A stretch of 64,000 nt of DNA, taken from NCBI RefSeq assembly GCF_000282375.1, contig NZ_AKJK01000104.1:56429-120428 (forward strand), written 5' to 3'. This stretch comes from Pseudomonas sp. GM50. GTDB lineage: Bacteria > Pseudomonadota > Gammaproteobacteria > Pseudomonadales > Pseudomonadaceae. The notes under the pieces were generated by a model. The model had not been told where the DNA came from, did not search any database, and saw nothing but the letters and a program-made list of their open reading frames with translations. A program made the position numbers and the translations under genes. Position 1 is the stretch's first letter, and every line of letters starts with the position of its first letter. Below are positions 18,561 to 27,404 of the stretch, piece after piece.

Positions 18561-19475
18561 TTAGGCAGGATCAGGCGAGTTTTGTTTTTTATCTCCTCCC
18601 TCCTTCATCAGGTTGCTCATGATGTTAGGAACTAGCATTTCAGCAAACCCAGCTACCATGGCGATCATGTAGAATCCTGAGTTATTCGGAGCCTTGGCCA
18701 CAAAAGAAAAAGCCACATCTGTCTGAATCGCAAAATAAGAGAAAATTGAAGCGGCAATTGCAATCAGTATTCGGGAGCAGCCAATCAAGCAGTTGACTTT
18801 TCCGCTGGCGTCTAAGTCGATCTCTAGAGAAGAAAAGCCTAGAGCGATCGAGAGTACGCCGCCGAGACTTCCGAGCAAGACAATATTGAATAATATTGGG
18901 GCAGTGGTTAGTCCATTGCATAAAGAGATCAAAAATACGAACAACACCAGGGTCAGTGCACTCAGTGTGTATTGAAGGCGCCCTTGGATCGTTTTCAATT
19001 TCACCAGGCGATCTTCGGCTTGGGCAAGTATTTGTTTTGCATCATCAGGGAGACCGGCTGCGTTGGCAGTTATGGCGCGAGCCACAAGTCTATTAATCGA
19101 CTCTGTGCTTGAGAGGTCTTCAGGAAGTAACGAATAGATGCGAGCCAAATTGATGCTAAGGCGATAGTGCCGATTGCCAATTTCGAGTGCATCCTTATGC
19201 TCGTCATCAATATCAATTCGTATAGCACGGTCTGTTCTATAGACTACGGAACTTAAAGATTTCGAATAGATTTTTTCGATTTGTTCATGCGCATTGTCAT
19301 TTGTGCCGGGCTTAAAGTCATACGGTTTAATATGCGTGCTAGATTGACTGCTCTCGTTGTTGATTGGGTTGTTTTTAGACTTCACTGAATCAACCTGACC
19401 TATCTCCTTAGGCTTTATTGGAACTAACTTTTCATTACCGTCCAGTGTTTTATTATTTTCTTCTAAGATATCCAT
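18561..19475 (-). CDS. Orphan membrane protein, unknown function
   Basis: This 304-residue protein is not recognised. The first 75 residues are polar and low-complexity (many Asn, Lys, Ser). Residues 75-170 form a soluble, mostly helical region with VVYRTDRAIRIDIDDEHKDAL. About four membrane helices follow, roughly residues 170-195, 197-218, 230-252 and 268-290, and the tail is charged (KEGGDKKQNSPDPA). The base composition is AT-richer than the flanking catabolic genes and it has no functional neighbours, which suggests separate acquisition. A C-terminal membrane domain behind a soluble sensor would fit a stress or defence effector, but no motif proves it. Confidence 0.6.
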   Translation of the reverse strand: MDILEENNKTLDGNEKLVPIKPKEIGQVDSVKSKNNPINNESSQSSTHIKPYDFKPGTNDNAHEQIEKIYSKSLSSVVYRTDRAIRIDIDDEHKDALEIGNRHYRLSINLARIYSLLPEDLSSTESINRLVARAITANAAGLPDDAKQILAQAEDRLVKLKTIQGRLQYTLSALTLVLFVFLISLCNGLTTAPILFNIVLLGSLGGVLSIALGFSSLEIDLDASGKVNCLIGCSRILIAIAASIFSYFAIQTDVAFSFVAKAPNNSGFYMIAMVAGFAEMLVPNIMSNLMKEGGDKKQNSPDPA

Positions 19476-20223
19476 GTTTTTCCGTAATCTATGTCTTAAT
19501 TATTTTTTCAGATAAGCATAATCCGGGACGAAAACCAGGTTGATGCAGTATCAAAATAATATCACTTAGCGCAGATACTTTATAGATGTGGTGGTGCATG
19601 GATGATTGGAAAAAAGCTCAATTTCCTCGCCGAGTAAGGTTTGGCCACCCAAAAAGCGAACAAAGGAGAATGGAGTCAGATCGCAGCCGGTGTGTTTTCC
19701 CAGCAAGCTTTTTTGCAGCATATCTTTAGGGGCTACCTCGACCTCGTACTTGGTTAGTGAAGACGTGGGTGGAGCATTCTAGCCGGTACAACAGGAGCTA
19801 TCACTGGCTGCTTTCCGATCGCTGGGCAGATAAACGTCCGGTTTTTGCCATGTACTGCCTGTGCTGACCGGCAGTTATGGGTCGACTGCTCCCCCTAACC
19901 AGAGGCAGAAATCAGCCAGCTTCTGCCGGTGCTGGCCGGCTGGATTAGGTCGTTCTCTGACAGTTATGGCCGCGACGTGTGCTGGTCATATCGGATGCAA
20001 ATGACTGCTCAAGTCGAATGCAGATTCATACATCCCGGGTGCTCCTATCTCCCTTAGAGTGTCGGTGTCCCGATTCAACAAATGAGACCAGATACGAGTC
20101 TTCAGCCAATCCGTCCAGAAACGAAAAAGGGGACTCTACGTTTCTAACGTAGCGTCCCCTATAAACACTTCATAGTGATGCTGTGTCGCGCCTGAAATTT
20201 GGCAAACGCGGCACATTTTCAGA
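19476..20223 (+). other. Gene-poor stretch of degenerate sequence
   Basis: No intact frame is seen in these 750 bases. The segment 19830-20010 reads like the GC-rich degenerate filler found between Pseudomonas genes. It may be a worn transposon or repeat remnant, but I cannot identify one. A terminator lies at 20124-20160. Confidence 0.4.
20124..20160 (-). terminator. Terminator of the acyl-CoA dehydrogenase gene
   Basis: The 15-base arms 20128-20142 and 20146-20160 pair with one mismatch around a 3-base loop. On the minus strand a T-run follows (the A-run 20124-20128). It ends transcription from the dehydrogenase about 64 bases after its stop. Confidence 0.82.
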
Positions 20224-21384
20224 TTACGCTTGAAATTCCTTAATCATGTTTCGTGCGATGACGACCTGTTGAATTTGGGTAGTACCCTCATAGATCCGGA
20301 ACAAGCGAACATCTCGGTAGAATCGCTCAATCGAGTACTCGCTGACGTAGCCCGCTCCTCCATGGATTTGTACGCAACGATCAGCGACGCGGCCACACAT
20401 TTCCGTAGCGAACATCTTTGAGCACGACGCTTCTGTACTGACGTTTTGACCCTCATCGCGTCTACGGGCTGCATCCAGAACCATGCATCGGGCCGCATAG
20501 ATTTCAGCTTTGCTGTCCGCGAGCATCGCCTGGATCAATTGGAATTCAGCAATCGGCTTGCCAAACTGCTTACGTTCGGTGGCGTAGCGCAATGTGTCAT
20601 TAAGCATGCGATCAGCTGCACCTACACTCAACGCTGCAATGTGGAGGCGCCCCTTGTCTAGAACCTTCATAGCCGTCTTGAAGCCTACACCTTCTACCCC
20701 ACCGATCAGCTGAGTAGCGGGTACCCGCACGTTGTCAAAAATTACGTCGCAGGTATGAGCCCCCTTTTGCCCCATCTTGTGATCGGGTTTCCCGAGCGTC
20801 AAACCAGGAGTACCACGCTCAACTACGAATGCACTGATTCCGCCCGCACCTTTGATCTCTGGGTTGGTGCGAGCCATGACGGTGAAAATGCCAGCTTCGG
20901 GAGCGTTGGTAATGAAGCGCTTGGTACCGTTCAGGATATAGCTGTCACCATCACGAACGGCTGTGGTCTTCAGGGACGCCGCATCAGATCCAGCATCCGG
21001 CTCGGTCAGGCAGAAGGAGCTGAGCAGTTCACCGCTGGCCAGCTTGGGCAAGAAATGTGCTTTTTGCTCAGCGGTGCCATCAATGAGGATACCGATGGAG
21101 CCGATACCATTATTGGTACCGATGTAGGAGCGAAATGCAGGTGACGTGCGGCCAAGCTCGAAGGCGATATTGACCTCCTCCTCCATGGTAACGCCGAGAC
21201 CACCGTATTCCTCAGGGATGGTTAAACCAAACAGCCCCATATCTCTCATTTGCTGGACGATGTCTTCTGGAATGGCATCTGTTTCCGCCACCTCGTTTTC
21301 ACGGGGGATCAACTCCTGATCGACAAACTGGCGGATCGAGTCCAACAAAAGGGTGAGCGTTTCTGGGTCGCGGATCATATGCAC
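20224..21384 (-). CDS. Acyl-CoA dehydrogenase
   Basis: This is a 386-residue flavin dehydrogenase of normal family length. The signatures CLTEPDAGSDAASLKTTA, the FAD/substrate strand GTKRFITNAPEAG, AMKVLDKGRLHIAA and ERKQFGKPIAEFQLIQ are present. The catalytic base is the Glu in YEGTTQIQQ near residue 367. It makes the 2,3-double bond in an acyl-CoA and passes electrons to an electron-transfer flavoprotein, probably the EtfBA encoded at 27405-29111. It precedes the IclR gene's end on the same strand. With the divergent hydratase, dehydrogenase and thiolase it completes one beta-oxidation turn. Confidence 0.94.
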   Translation of the reverse strand: MHMIRDPETLTLLLDSIRQFVDQELIPRENEVAETDAIPEDIVQQMRDMGLFGLTIPEEYGGLGVTMEEEVNIAFELGRTSPAFRSYIGTNNGIGSIGILIDGTAEQKAHFLPKLASGELLSSFCLTEPDAGSDAASLKTTAVRDGDSYILNGTKRFITNAPEAGIFTVMARTNPEIKGAGGISAFVVERGTPGLTLGKPDHKMGQKGAHTCDVIFDNVRVPATQLIGGVEGVGFKTAMKVLDKGRLHIAALSVGAADRMLNDTLRYATERKQFGKPIAEFQLIQAMLADSKAEIYAARCMVLDAARRRDEGQNVSTEASCSKMFATEMCGRVADRCVQIHGGAGYVSEYSIERFYRDVRLFRIYEGTTQIQQVVIARNMIKEFQA

Positions 21385-21435
21385 TCCTCATTGCCCAATT
21401 CGGGCTGACCAGGCGCACTGCCGCGACACGCATCA

Positions 21436-22302
21436 CTACGGAGCGGCGGCGCCGATATTGTTAACCATGTTGATCAGGCGAGGCCCGATATCATCCTCAA
21501 GCTTTTCTCGAGACAGCTGGAAGCTAGGCCCGCCGCAGTTGAATGCCAGCAATCCGAACTGCGGATGCACTAAAGGCACAGCGACTGAGTTAACGTCTCG
21601 ATGCCACTCGCCAATGGACAAGCAATACCCGTAGTCGGCGTAATCTCTGAAGGCTCGCTCCAATCCCTTACGCAAACTTGCCCAATTCTCCCCCTCCCGC
21701 TGGCGGATGTGATCAAGCAAAAACTCCCTTTCATTTTCGGGCATCGCGGCTAAGCAAGCTCGTCCAACGGAGCTCTGTGCCAACGGCAGATAGCTACCAA
21801 TCTGGCGACGCATCGTCATGTTTCCTTGCCCCTGAACAACGTCCAGGTAAACCATCTGCAGCCTGTCTCTCGCGGCCATAGCCACTGCGGCTTTGGCGTG
21901 GTTGGCCAACTGCTCCATCAAAGGGTGTGCAGCTGCCCGAATCGATAAATTTGAGAGCAAGCCGTACCCAAAACCCAGTACACCCACGTCCAACTGATAC
22001 TTTCCTGAATGCACCTCGCGTCTGAGGTAGCCCAGGCGCATCAATGTATTGGTCAAGCGCGTGACCGTTGGTTTAGGCAAACCTGTCTTTTTAGCCAGCT
22101 CCTGGTTGCCCAGTACATTTTCCTTCGGTGTGAAGCACCGTAGTAACTCCAGGCCCCGTGCCAAGGCAGTTACAAACTGCCCCCCGCCCTCCTCCTCCGT
22201 TCCAGAAAAACCAGGAGCGAGACCACCCTTCTCCAAAATGTCCAAATCACTTTGGTGGACATCAATTCCGCCTTCATCACCTTCCGTCACCTTGGGGTGC
22301 AT
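21436..22302 (-). CDS. IclR-family transcriptional regulator
   Basis: This is a 288-residue regulator with an N-terminal winged helix (QFVTALARGLELLRCF, LPKPTVTRLTNTLMRLGYL at about residues 45-95) and an IclR effector domain (about 115-280). Its members bind short organic acids. A charged extension of about 40 residues precedes the usual start. It is divergent from the enoyl-CoA hydratase operon. The shared 240-base control region holds two identical 17-base palindromic sites, one near each start codon, which are probably its operators. Confidence 0.92.
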   Translation of the reverse strand: MHPKVTEGDEGGIDVHQSDLDILEKGGLAPGFSGTEEEGGGQFVTALARGLELLRCFTPKENVLGNQELAKKTGLPKPTVTRLTNTLMRLGYLRREVHSGKYQLDVGVLGFGYGLLSNLSIRAAAHPLMEQLANHAKAAVAMAARDRLQMVYLDVVQGQGNMTMRRQIGSYLPLAQSSVGRACLAAMPENEREFLLDHIRQREGENWASLRKGLERAFRDYADYGYCLSIGEWHRDVNSVAVPLVHPQFGLLAFNCGGPSFQLSREKLEDDIGPRLINMVNNIGAAAP

Positions 22303-22343
22303 GTTAGGTTTCCTTTTTTGAAAAAATCAAGAAAATAAAATCG

Positions 22344-22360
22344 TATTTCGCCTGACGAAA
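22344..22360 (+). promoter_or_regulatory. Candidate IclR operator, regulator side
   Basis: TATTTCGCCTGACGAAA contains the palindrome TTTCG-N5-CGAAA. It lies about 42 bases upstream of the iclR-type start codon, suited to autoregulation. An identical copy lies at 22507. Confidence 0.8.
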
Positions 22361-22506
22361 CTATATCAGATTGCATCGCCAAATAACAACGCTCACGAAA
22401 AACCGCATAAAACCCTTGTATTTGCTGGTCTAAGTCTCGTCTTAAAAAATGACTGTTTACACGAGCCACACGGCAGCTCTATGATTTTAACAAATTACGA
22501 AATCAT

Positions 22507-22523
22507 ATTTCGCCTGACGAAAT
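22507..22523 (+). promoter_or_regulatory. Candidate IclR operator, operon side
   Basis: This is the same 17 bases as at 22344-22360, ending 18 bases before the enoyl-CoA hydratase start and just upstream of its AGGAGG ribosome site. Binding here would block the transcript start or early elongation. Confidence 0.8.
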
Positions 22524-22541
22524 TGATTAACAGGAGGTCGC

Positions 22542-23327
22542 ATGACTACCCACGCCACCGATGAAGTCCACGTTCAAATTCTGGACAACGGCGTCGCGAC
22601 AGTGCGGATCAGCCGCCCAGACGCACGAAATGCTCTGAACACATCTGTACGGCAGTTGCTTGCGCAGCACTTCCGAGCACTTGCGGAAGACTCCCGGGTG
22701 CGTGCGATCGTTCTCACCGGGGGGGAGCAATGCTTTGTTGCCGGGGCAGACATTCGAGAGTTTGCACAAGCGCGCCCCATCGAGATGTACTTGCGGCACA
22801 CCGAGTTGCTCTGGGGTGCCATCACCTGTTGTCCCAAGCCAATCATCGCAGCCGTTAACGGGTTTGCCTTAGGCGGCGGATGCGAGCTCGCAATGCATTG
22901 CGATCTGATTATTGCCGGCGAATCCGCGCGATTCGGTCAGCCAGAGGTCAAGTTGGGCCTCATGCCTGGAGCAGGCGGTACGCAACGCCTAATCAGAGCG
23001 GTGGGCAAATTCCAAGCAATGCGTATCGCATTGACGGGTTGCTTGGTCACGGCACCGGAAGCCCTGAAAATCGGCTTAGTCAGCGAGGTCGTCAGTGACG
23101 ACCAGACGCTTCTTCGTGCCCATGAAATTGCTGCAGAAATTGCTTCTCTCCCTCCCCTCGCTGTCGCGCAAATCAAAGAAGTAATTCTCGCTGGCGCAGA
23201 TCTTCCACTCGAAGCTGCGCTCGTGATTGAACGTAAGGCCTTTCAGCTTTTGTTCGACTCACAAGATCAGAAGGAAGGCGCAGCGGCCTTCCTTGAAAAA
23301 CGCGCAGCATCATTTAAAGGGGAGTAA
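22542..23327 (+). CDS. Enoyl-CoA hydratase/isomerase (crotonase family)
   Basis: This is a 261-residue crotonase. The oxyanion-hole segments are GGEQCFVAGADIREF (about residue 60) and NGFALGGGCELAMHCD (about 107). The two catalytic Glu positions are both present: GGGCELA and FGQPEVKLGLMPGAGG. It adds water to the 2-enoyl-CoA made by the acyl-CoA dehydrogenase. A strong AGGAGG lies 4 bases upstream of the ATG. It is the first gene of the IclR-controlled operon and is followed at once by a 3-hydroxyacyl-CoA dehydrogenase. Confidence 0.93.
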   Translation: MTTHATDEVHVQILDNGVATVRISRPDARNALNTSVRQLLAQHFRALAEDSRVRAIVLTGGEQCFVAGADIREFAQARPIEMYLRHTELLWGAITCCPKPIIAAVNGFALGGGCELAMHCDLIIAGESARFGQPEVKLGLMPGAGGTQRLIRAVGKFQAMRIALTGCLVTAPEALKIGLVSEVVSDDQTLLRAHEIAAEIASLPPLAVAQIKEVILAGADLPLEAALVIERKAFQLLFDSQDQKEGAAAFLEKRAASFKGE

Positions 23328-23332
23328 AAGTG

Positions 23333-24862
23333 ATGACTCATGGTATTGAGAGGATAGGTATTGTCGGTGCAGGCGTCATGGGCGCAGGCATAGCCCAAAT
23401 AGCGATCCAGGCCGGTATTGAGGTGCACCTGTTCGATGCTCGCGAAGGTGCAGCGGAAGCGGCTAAAAATGGCTTGGCACACACCCTAAGAACGCTTTCT
23501 GAAAAAGGTAAGATTTCAGAGCTCGACGTACGCGTAGCTCTTGATCACCTCCACATTGCAGACTCCCTGAATGCTCTACACCGCAGTGATTTGATTGTAG
23601 AGGCGATTATCGAGCGCCTGGACGCCAAACAGGCGTTGCTCTCGGAGCTCGAGGGAGTGGTCAGCGAAAGTTGCATTCTGGCTACCAACACCTCTTCGTT
23701 GTCTGTCACCAGCATCGCCCGTGGACTCAAGCATCCAGAGCGCGTCGCCGGCTTTCATTTCTTCAACCCAGTGCCTTTGATGAAGGTAGTGGAAGTGATC
23801 GATGGGCTAGCCACCGATCCAAACACTGGTGATCGACTGCAGTCACTCGCCGCTCACATGGGGCATCTGGGCATTCGTGCAAAGGACACCCCTGGCTTCA
23901 TCATCAACCATGCAGGCCGCGCCTACAGTACCGAGGCGCTGCAGATGATGAAGGAAGAGATAGCTAAGCCGGAAGATATCGACCGAATTCTCCGTGAGGG
24001 AATGGGCTTCAGAATGGGCCCAATGGAATTGTTCGACCTGACCGCGCTGGACGTTTCACATCCGGTTATCGAATCGATCTATAACCAGTTTTATCAAGAC
24101 CCCCGCTATCGCCCTTCGCATCTGACCCGTCAGATGCTGGAAGCCGGCTTCGTAGGACGCAAGGTAGGGCGTGGATTTTATACGTACCAGGCTGGCAAGA
24201 GGGTTAATCCGCCCGAAGCCCAACCAGTTCCATCTGCAACATCGATTCCATCGGTATGGGTAGGCGCAGAGAATGAAGTCGATCGAGTGGAGCTCACTCG
24301 TCTGCTGGTAAAGCTGGGGGCTCACGTAGAGCAAACACCGTCACCATCCCCAGAAGCACTATGCCTACTTGCCCCATACGGCCTCGATGCTACCGCTGCA
24401 TCCATTCAGTTCAACACCAATCCCGCTCGGACAGTTTGCATCGACTTGCTCATAGATCCTCAACGCCATCGCTGCCTTATCCAGACACCCGCGACATCGA
24501 AGGAGATACGCGAGGCAGCTCATGCTCTGCTAGCCAGCGACGGAACGGGCGTCACGCTGATCAATGACAGCGTCGGATTCGTCGCTCAGCGCGTAATGGC
24601 CCTAGTGGTAAACGTCGCCAGCGATATTGTTCAGCAACGAATCTCATCGGCTGATGATCTCGATGAGGGTGTTCGTCGGGGCCTGGGCTATCCGCAAGGC
24701 CCTCTTGTCTGGGGAGATGCACTGGGGCCTAAGCGCATCCTCACGATACTCGAACGCATCACCCAACTCACAGGAGACCCACGGTACCGCCCGAGCGCTT
24801 GGTTGCGTCGCCGTGCTGATCTCGGCCTTTCCCTTCGACATACCGAACCTGCTTCGGTGTGA
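23333..24862 (+). CDS. 3-hydroxyacyl-CoA dehydrogenase (PaaH/PaaC-like), long form
   Basis: This 509-residue NAD-dependent enzyme oxidises the 3-hydroxyacyl-CoA formed by the hydratase. It has GIVGAGVMGAGIAQ, NTSSLSVTSIA, GFHFFNPVPLMKVVE and GFIINHAGRAYSTEA. A second C-terminal domain opens with NDSVGFVAQRVMALV. It is paralogous to 846-2384. The ATG at 23333 follows AAAGGGGAG by about 10 bases; a GTG three bases earlier is also possible. It is followed by the thiolase after 35 bases. Two such enzymes in one region suggest two acyl-CoA intermediates or two separately acquired modules. Confidence 0.93.
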   Translation: MTHGIERIGIVGAGVMGAGIAQIAIQAGIEVHLFDAREGAAEAAKNGLAHTLRTLSEKGKISELDVRVALDHLHIADSLNALHRSDLIVEAIIERLDAKQALLSELEGVVSESCILATNTSSLSVTSIARGLKHPERVAGFHFFNPVPLMKVVEVIDGLATDPNTGDRLQSLAAHMGHLGIRAKDTPGFIINHAGRAYSTEALQMMKEEIAKPEDIDRILREGMGFRMGPMELFDLTALDVSHPVIESIYNQFYQDPRYRPSHLTRQMLEAGFVGRKVGRGFYTYQAGKRVNPPEAQPVPSATSIPSVWVGAENEVDRVELTRLLVKLGAHVEQTPSPSPEALCLLAPYGLDATAASIQFNTNPARTVCIDLLIDPQRHRCLIQTPATSKEIREAAHALLASDGTGVTLINDSVGFVAQRVMALVVNVASDIVQQRISSADDLDEGVRRGLGYPQGPLVWGDALGPKRILTILERITQLTGDPRYRPSAWLRRRADLGLSLRHTEPASV

Positions 24863-24897
24863 TGTTCTTAACCATAAATCCAGGTTGGAAATGACCC

Positions 24898-26100
24898 ATG
24901 CTTAACGCGTATTTGTATGGCGGCGTCCGCACTCCTTTCGGCCGACACGGCGGTTCGCTGGCTAAAGTTCGTCCCGACGATTTGGCCGCCCACGTTATTC
25001 GTGAATTGCTGAATCGACTCGATGTACCTGGTGATGCTATCGAGGATGTGATCCTAGGCAACACCAACCAAGCCGGCGAGGACAGCCGAAATATCGCGCG
25101 GCACTCAGCGCTACTGGCTGGTTTGCCTGTCACCGTTCCCGGCCAAACTGTAAATCGTCTCTGTGCCAGCGGGTTGGCGGCAGTTATTGATGCTGCTCGT
25201 GCGGTGAGCTGCGACGAGGGTGATCTGATTATCGCGGGTGGCGTGGAGAGCATGTCACGAGCCCCGTTCGTAATGGCGAAGGCAGAGGCCGCATACAGCC
25301 GTGACTTCTCAGTGTTTGACAGCACTATCGGAGCACGCTTCCCCAATCCAAAAATTGTTGAGGCCTTTGGCAACGATACGATGCCGCAGACCGGCGACAA
25401 CGTCGCTGCTGACTATGGAATTACTCGGGAGGACGCCGACAGTTTTGCTGCCGCATCTCAAGCGCGGTATGAAGCAGCTCGCCTGGCTGGCTTCTTTGAT
25501 GATGAGATTGTGCCCGTGTCGGTGCCCACTGGCCGCAAGACTCCTCCTCAAATCGTTGACCGCGACGAGCATCCCCGTCCGAGCTCCGACCTAGCCGCGT
25601 TGACCAAACTCAATCCGCTTTCTCCAAATGGAGTGGTGACTGCCGGTAATGCGTCTGGAGTAAATGATGGTGCAGTTGCGCTGCTGATCGGCTCGGCCGA
25701 AGCCGGACAACGCCACGGACTAAAACCCATCGCTCGCCTCCTTTCTGCGGCCGCGGTTGGTGTCGCTCCACGCATCATGGGTGTAGGGCCCGTTGAAGCG
25801 ATCAAGAAAGCAGTACAACGCGCCGGCCTTACCTTGGACGAAATGGACATCATCGAGATCAATGAGGCGTTCGCCTCTCAAGTCTTGGGCTGCCTGAAGG
25901 GACTGGACGTTGCCTTTGACGATCCACGTGTAAACCCTAACGGAGGTGCGATCGCAGTCGGCCATCCACTGGGTGCCTCGGGTGCTCGATTGACACTCAC
26001 TGTAGCTAGAGAGCTGCAGCGCTCCAAAAAACGCTACGCAGTTATTAGCCTTTGCATTGGTGTTGGCCAAGGCTTGGCGTTGGTTATTGAGTGTCTGTAA
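24898..26100 (+). CDS. Acetyl-CoA C-acyltransferase (PcaF/PaaJ-like thiolase)
   Basis: This is a 400-residue thiolase. The nucleophilic Cys is in NRLCASGLAAV near residue 90. The catalytic His region is NPNGGAIAVGHPLGASGARL, and the second Cys is in CIGVGQGLALVIE. The segment GGVESMSRAPFVMAKAEAAYSRD followed by STIGARFPNP resembles beta-ketoadipyl-CoA thiolases more than short-chain biosynthetic ones. That would give acetyl-CoA plus succinyl-CoA from a C6 dicarboxylyl-CoA. It sits between the dehydrogenase and the CoA-transferase in one operon. Substrate preference is inferred. Confidence 0.9.
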   Translation: MLNAYLYGGVRTPFGRHGGSLAKVRPDDLAAHVIRELLNRLDVPGDAIEDVILGNTNQAGEDSRNIARHSALLAGLPVTVPGQTVNRLCASGLAAVIDAARAVSCDEGDLIIAGGVESMSRAPFVMAKAEAAYSRDFSVFDSTIGARFPNPKIVEAFGNDTMPQTGDNVAADYGITREDADSFAAASQARYEAARLAGFFDDEIVPVSVPTGRKTPPQIVDRDEHPRPSSDLAALTKLNPLSPNGVVTAGNASGVNDGAVALLIGSAEAGQRHGLKPIARLLSAAAVGVAPRIMGVGPVEAIKKAVQRAGLTLDEMDIIEINEAFASQVLGCLKGLDVAFDDPRVNPNGGAIAVGHPLGASGARLTLTVARELQRSKKRYAVISLCIGVGQGLALVIECL

Positions 26101-26122
26101 TTAAAGCTGGAGGGTTCACGAA

Positions 26123-27361
26123 ATGGGTGCATTGAAAGGTTACCGTGTACTTGATCTGAGTCGCGTACTGGCTGGCCCTTGGTGCGGGCAGATACTTGCA
26201 GACCTTGGCGCAGAGGTCATCAAAATCGAGCGTCCAAGTGTGGGAGATGATACCCGCGCTTGGGGGCCTCCATTTATGAAGAAAGAGGACGGATCAGACA
26301 GTTCGGAAGCTTCGTATTATCAATCAACGAACCGCAACAAGCTGTCCGTGGCGGTCAACATCGCGACTGAAGAAGGCCAGGAAATTGTTCGTGCCCTGGC
26401 GACGGAATGCGATGTGCTCATCGAAAACTACAAGGCAGGCTCCCTGGAAAAATACGGCCTGGACTACAAGAGTCTTTCGGAAATCAATCCGCAGCTCGTG
26501 TATTGCTCTATCACGGGCTTCGGCCACACAGGCCCCCGCGCCGAGGAGCCAGGTTATGACTTCATCATCCAAGGTATGGGCGGGCTGATGAGTATCACCG
26601 GCGAGAAGGACGGAGTTCCTGGCGCAGGCCCTCAAAAGGTTGGTGTCGCCGTCGCCGATGTCATGACTGGGCTCTATTCAACAATTGCGATCCAGGCGGC
26701 GCTGATATCTCGTCAAAGCACTGGCCGCGGCCAGCATTGCGACATGGCGCTCCTGGACGTTCAGGTGGCTGCATTGGGGAACCAGAGCCAAAACTACCTA
26801 AGCACCTCTGAGTCGCCGGGCCGCCAGGGCAATGCTCATGTGAACATCGTGCCGTATCAGGTATTCACCGCCAACGACATGGACTTCATCATTGCCTGCG
26901 GCAACGACTCTCAGTTTGTCGCACTCTGCAATGCCATCGGCAAACCTGAGTTACCCAGCGACCCCAAGTTCACCAAGAATGCTGACCGTGTACGCAACAG
27001 AGAAGCGATCGTCCAAATCTTGGCAAATCACTTTCTCACAGACACAGCCGACAACTGGGTTTCACGTATTCACGCCGTGAAGGTGCCTGTTGGAGTCATC
27101 AACGATATCGGCCGGGCTCTTAACGAACCACAAGTGCTGGCTCGTAACATGCTGATCAACTTGCCACACAAGCAGAACCCAGGATTCCAGATGGTAGGAA
27201 GCCCTATCAAACTTTCTCACACCCCCGTACAGCACCTTAGCCCAGCTCCGCGTCTCGGTGAGCATACCAACAGGGTGCTTAAAGCTGCGCTGGGAATGAA
27301 TGAAGCGCGCCTGGCCGAGCTGACCGCTCAGGGTGTGATTGAACAATTTGTTGATGGTTAA
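26123..27361 (+). CDS. Class III CoA-transferase (CaiB/BaiF family)
   Basis: This 412-residue protein opens LKGYRVLDLSRVLAGPWCGQILADLGAEVIKIERP, the standard family N-terminus. It continues with SITGFGHTGPRAEEPGYDF, GQKVGVAVADVMTG-like wording around the expected acyl-accepting Asp, and QNPGFQMVGSPIKLS near the end. It would activate the pathway acid, for example adipate, with succinyl-CoA as donor. It lies 22 bases after the thiolase and 44 bases before etfB. It is clearly diverged from the CoA-transferase at 2421-3629, so the two probably handle different acids. Confidence 0.92.
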   Translation: MGALKGYRVLDLSRVLAGPWCGQILADLGAEVIKIERPSVGDDTRAWGPPFMKKEDGSDSSEASYYQSTNRNKLSVAVNIATEEGQEIVRALATECDVLIENYKAGSLEKYGLDYKSLSEINPQLVYCSITGFGHTGPRAEEPGYDFIIQGMGGLMSITGEKDGVPGAGPQKVGVAVADVMTGLYSTIAIQAALISRQSTGRGQHCDMALLDVQVAALGNQSQNYLSTSESPGRQGNAHVNIVPYQVFTANDMDFIIACGNDSQFVALCNAIGKPELPSDPKFTKNADRVRNREAIVQILANHFLTDTADNWVSRIHAVKVPVGVINDIGRALNEPQVLARNMLINLPHKQNPGFQMVGSPIKLSHTPVQHLSPAPRLGEHTNRVLKAALGMNEARLAELTAQGVIEQFVDG

Positions 27362-27404
27362 TCAAGAGCGCTGGGATGGTGAACCCAGCCAACAGGGAAA
27401 CTCT

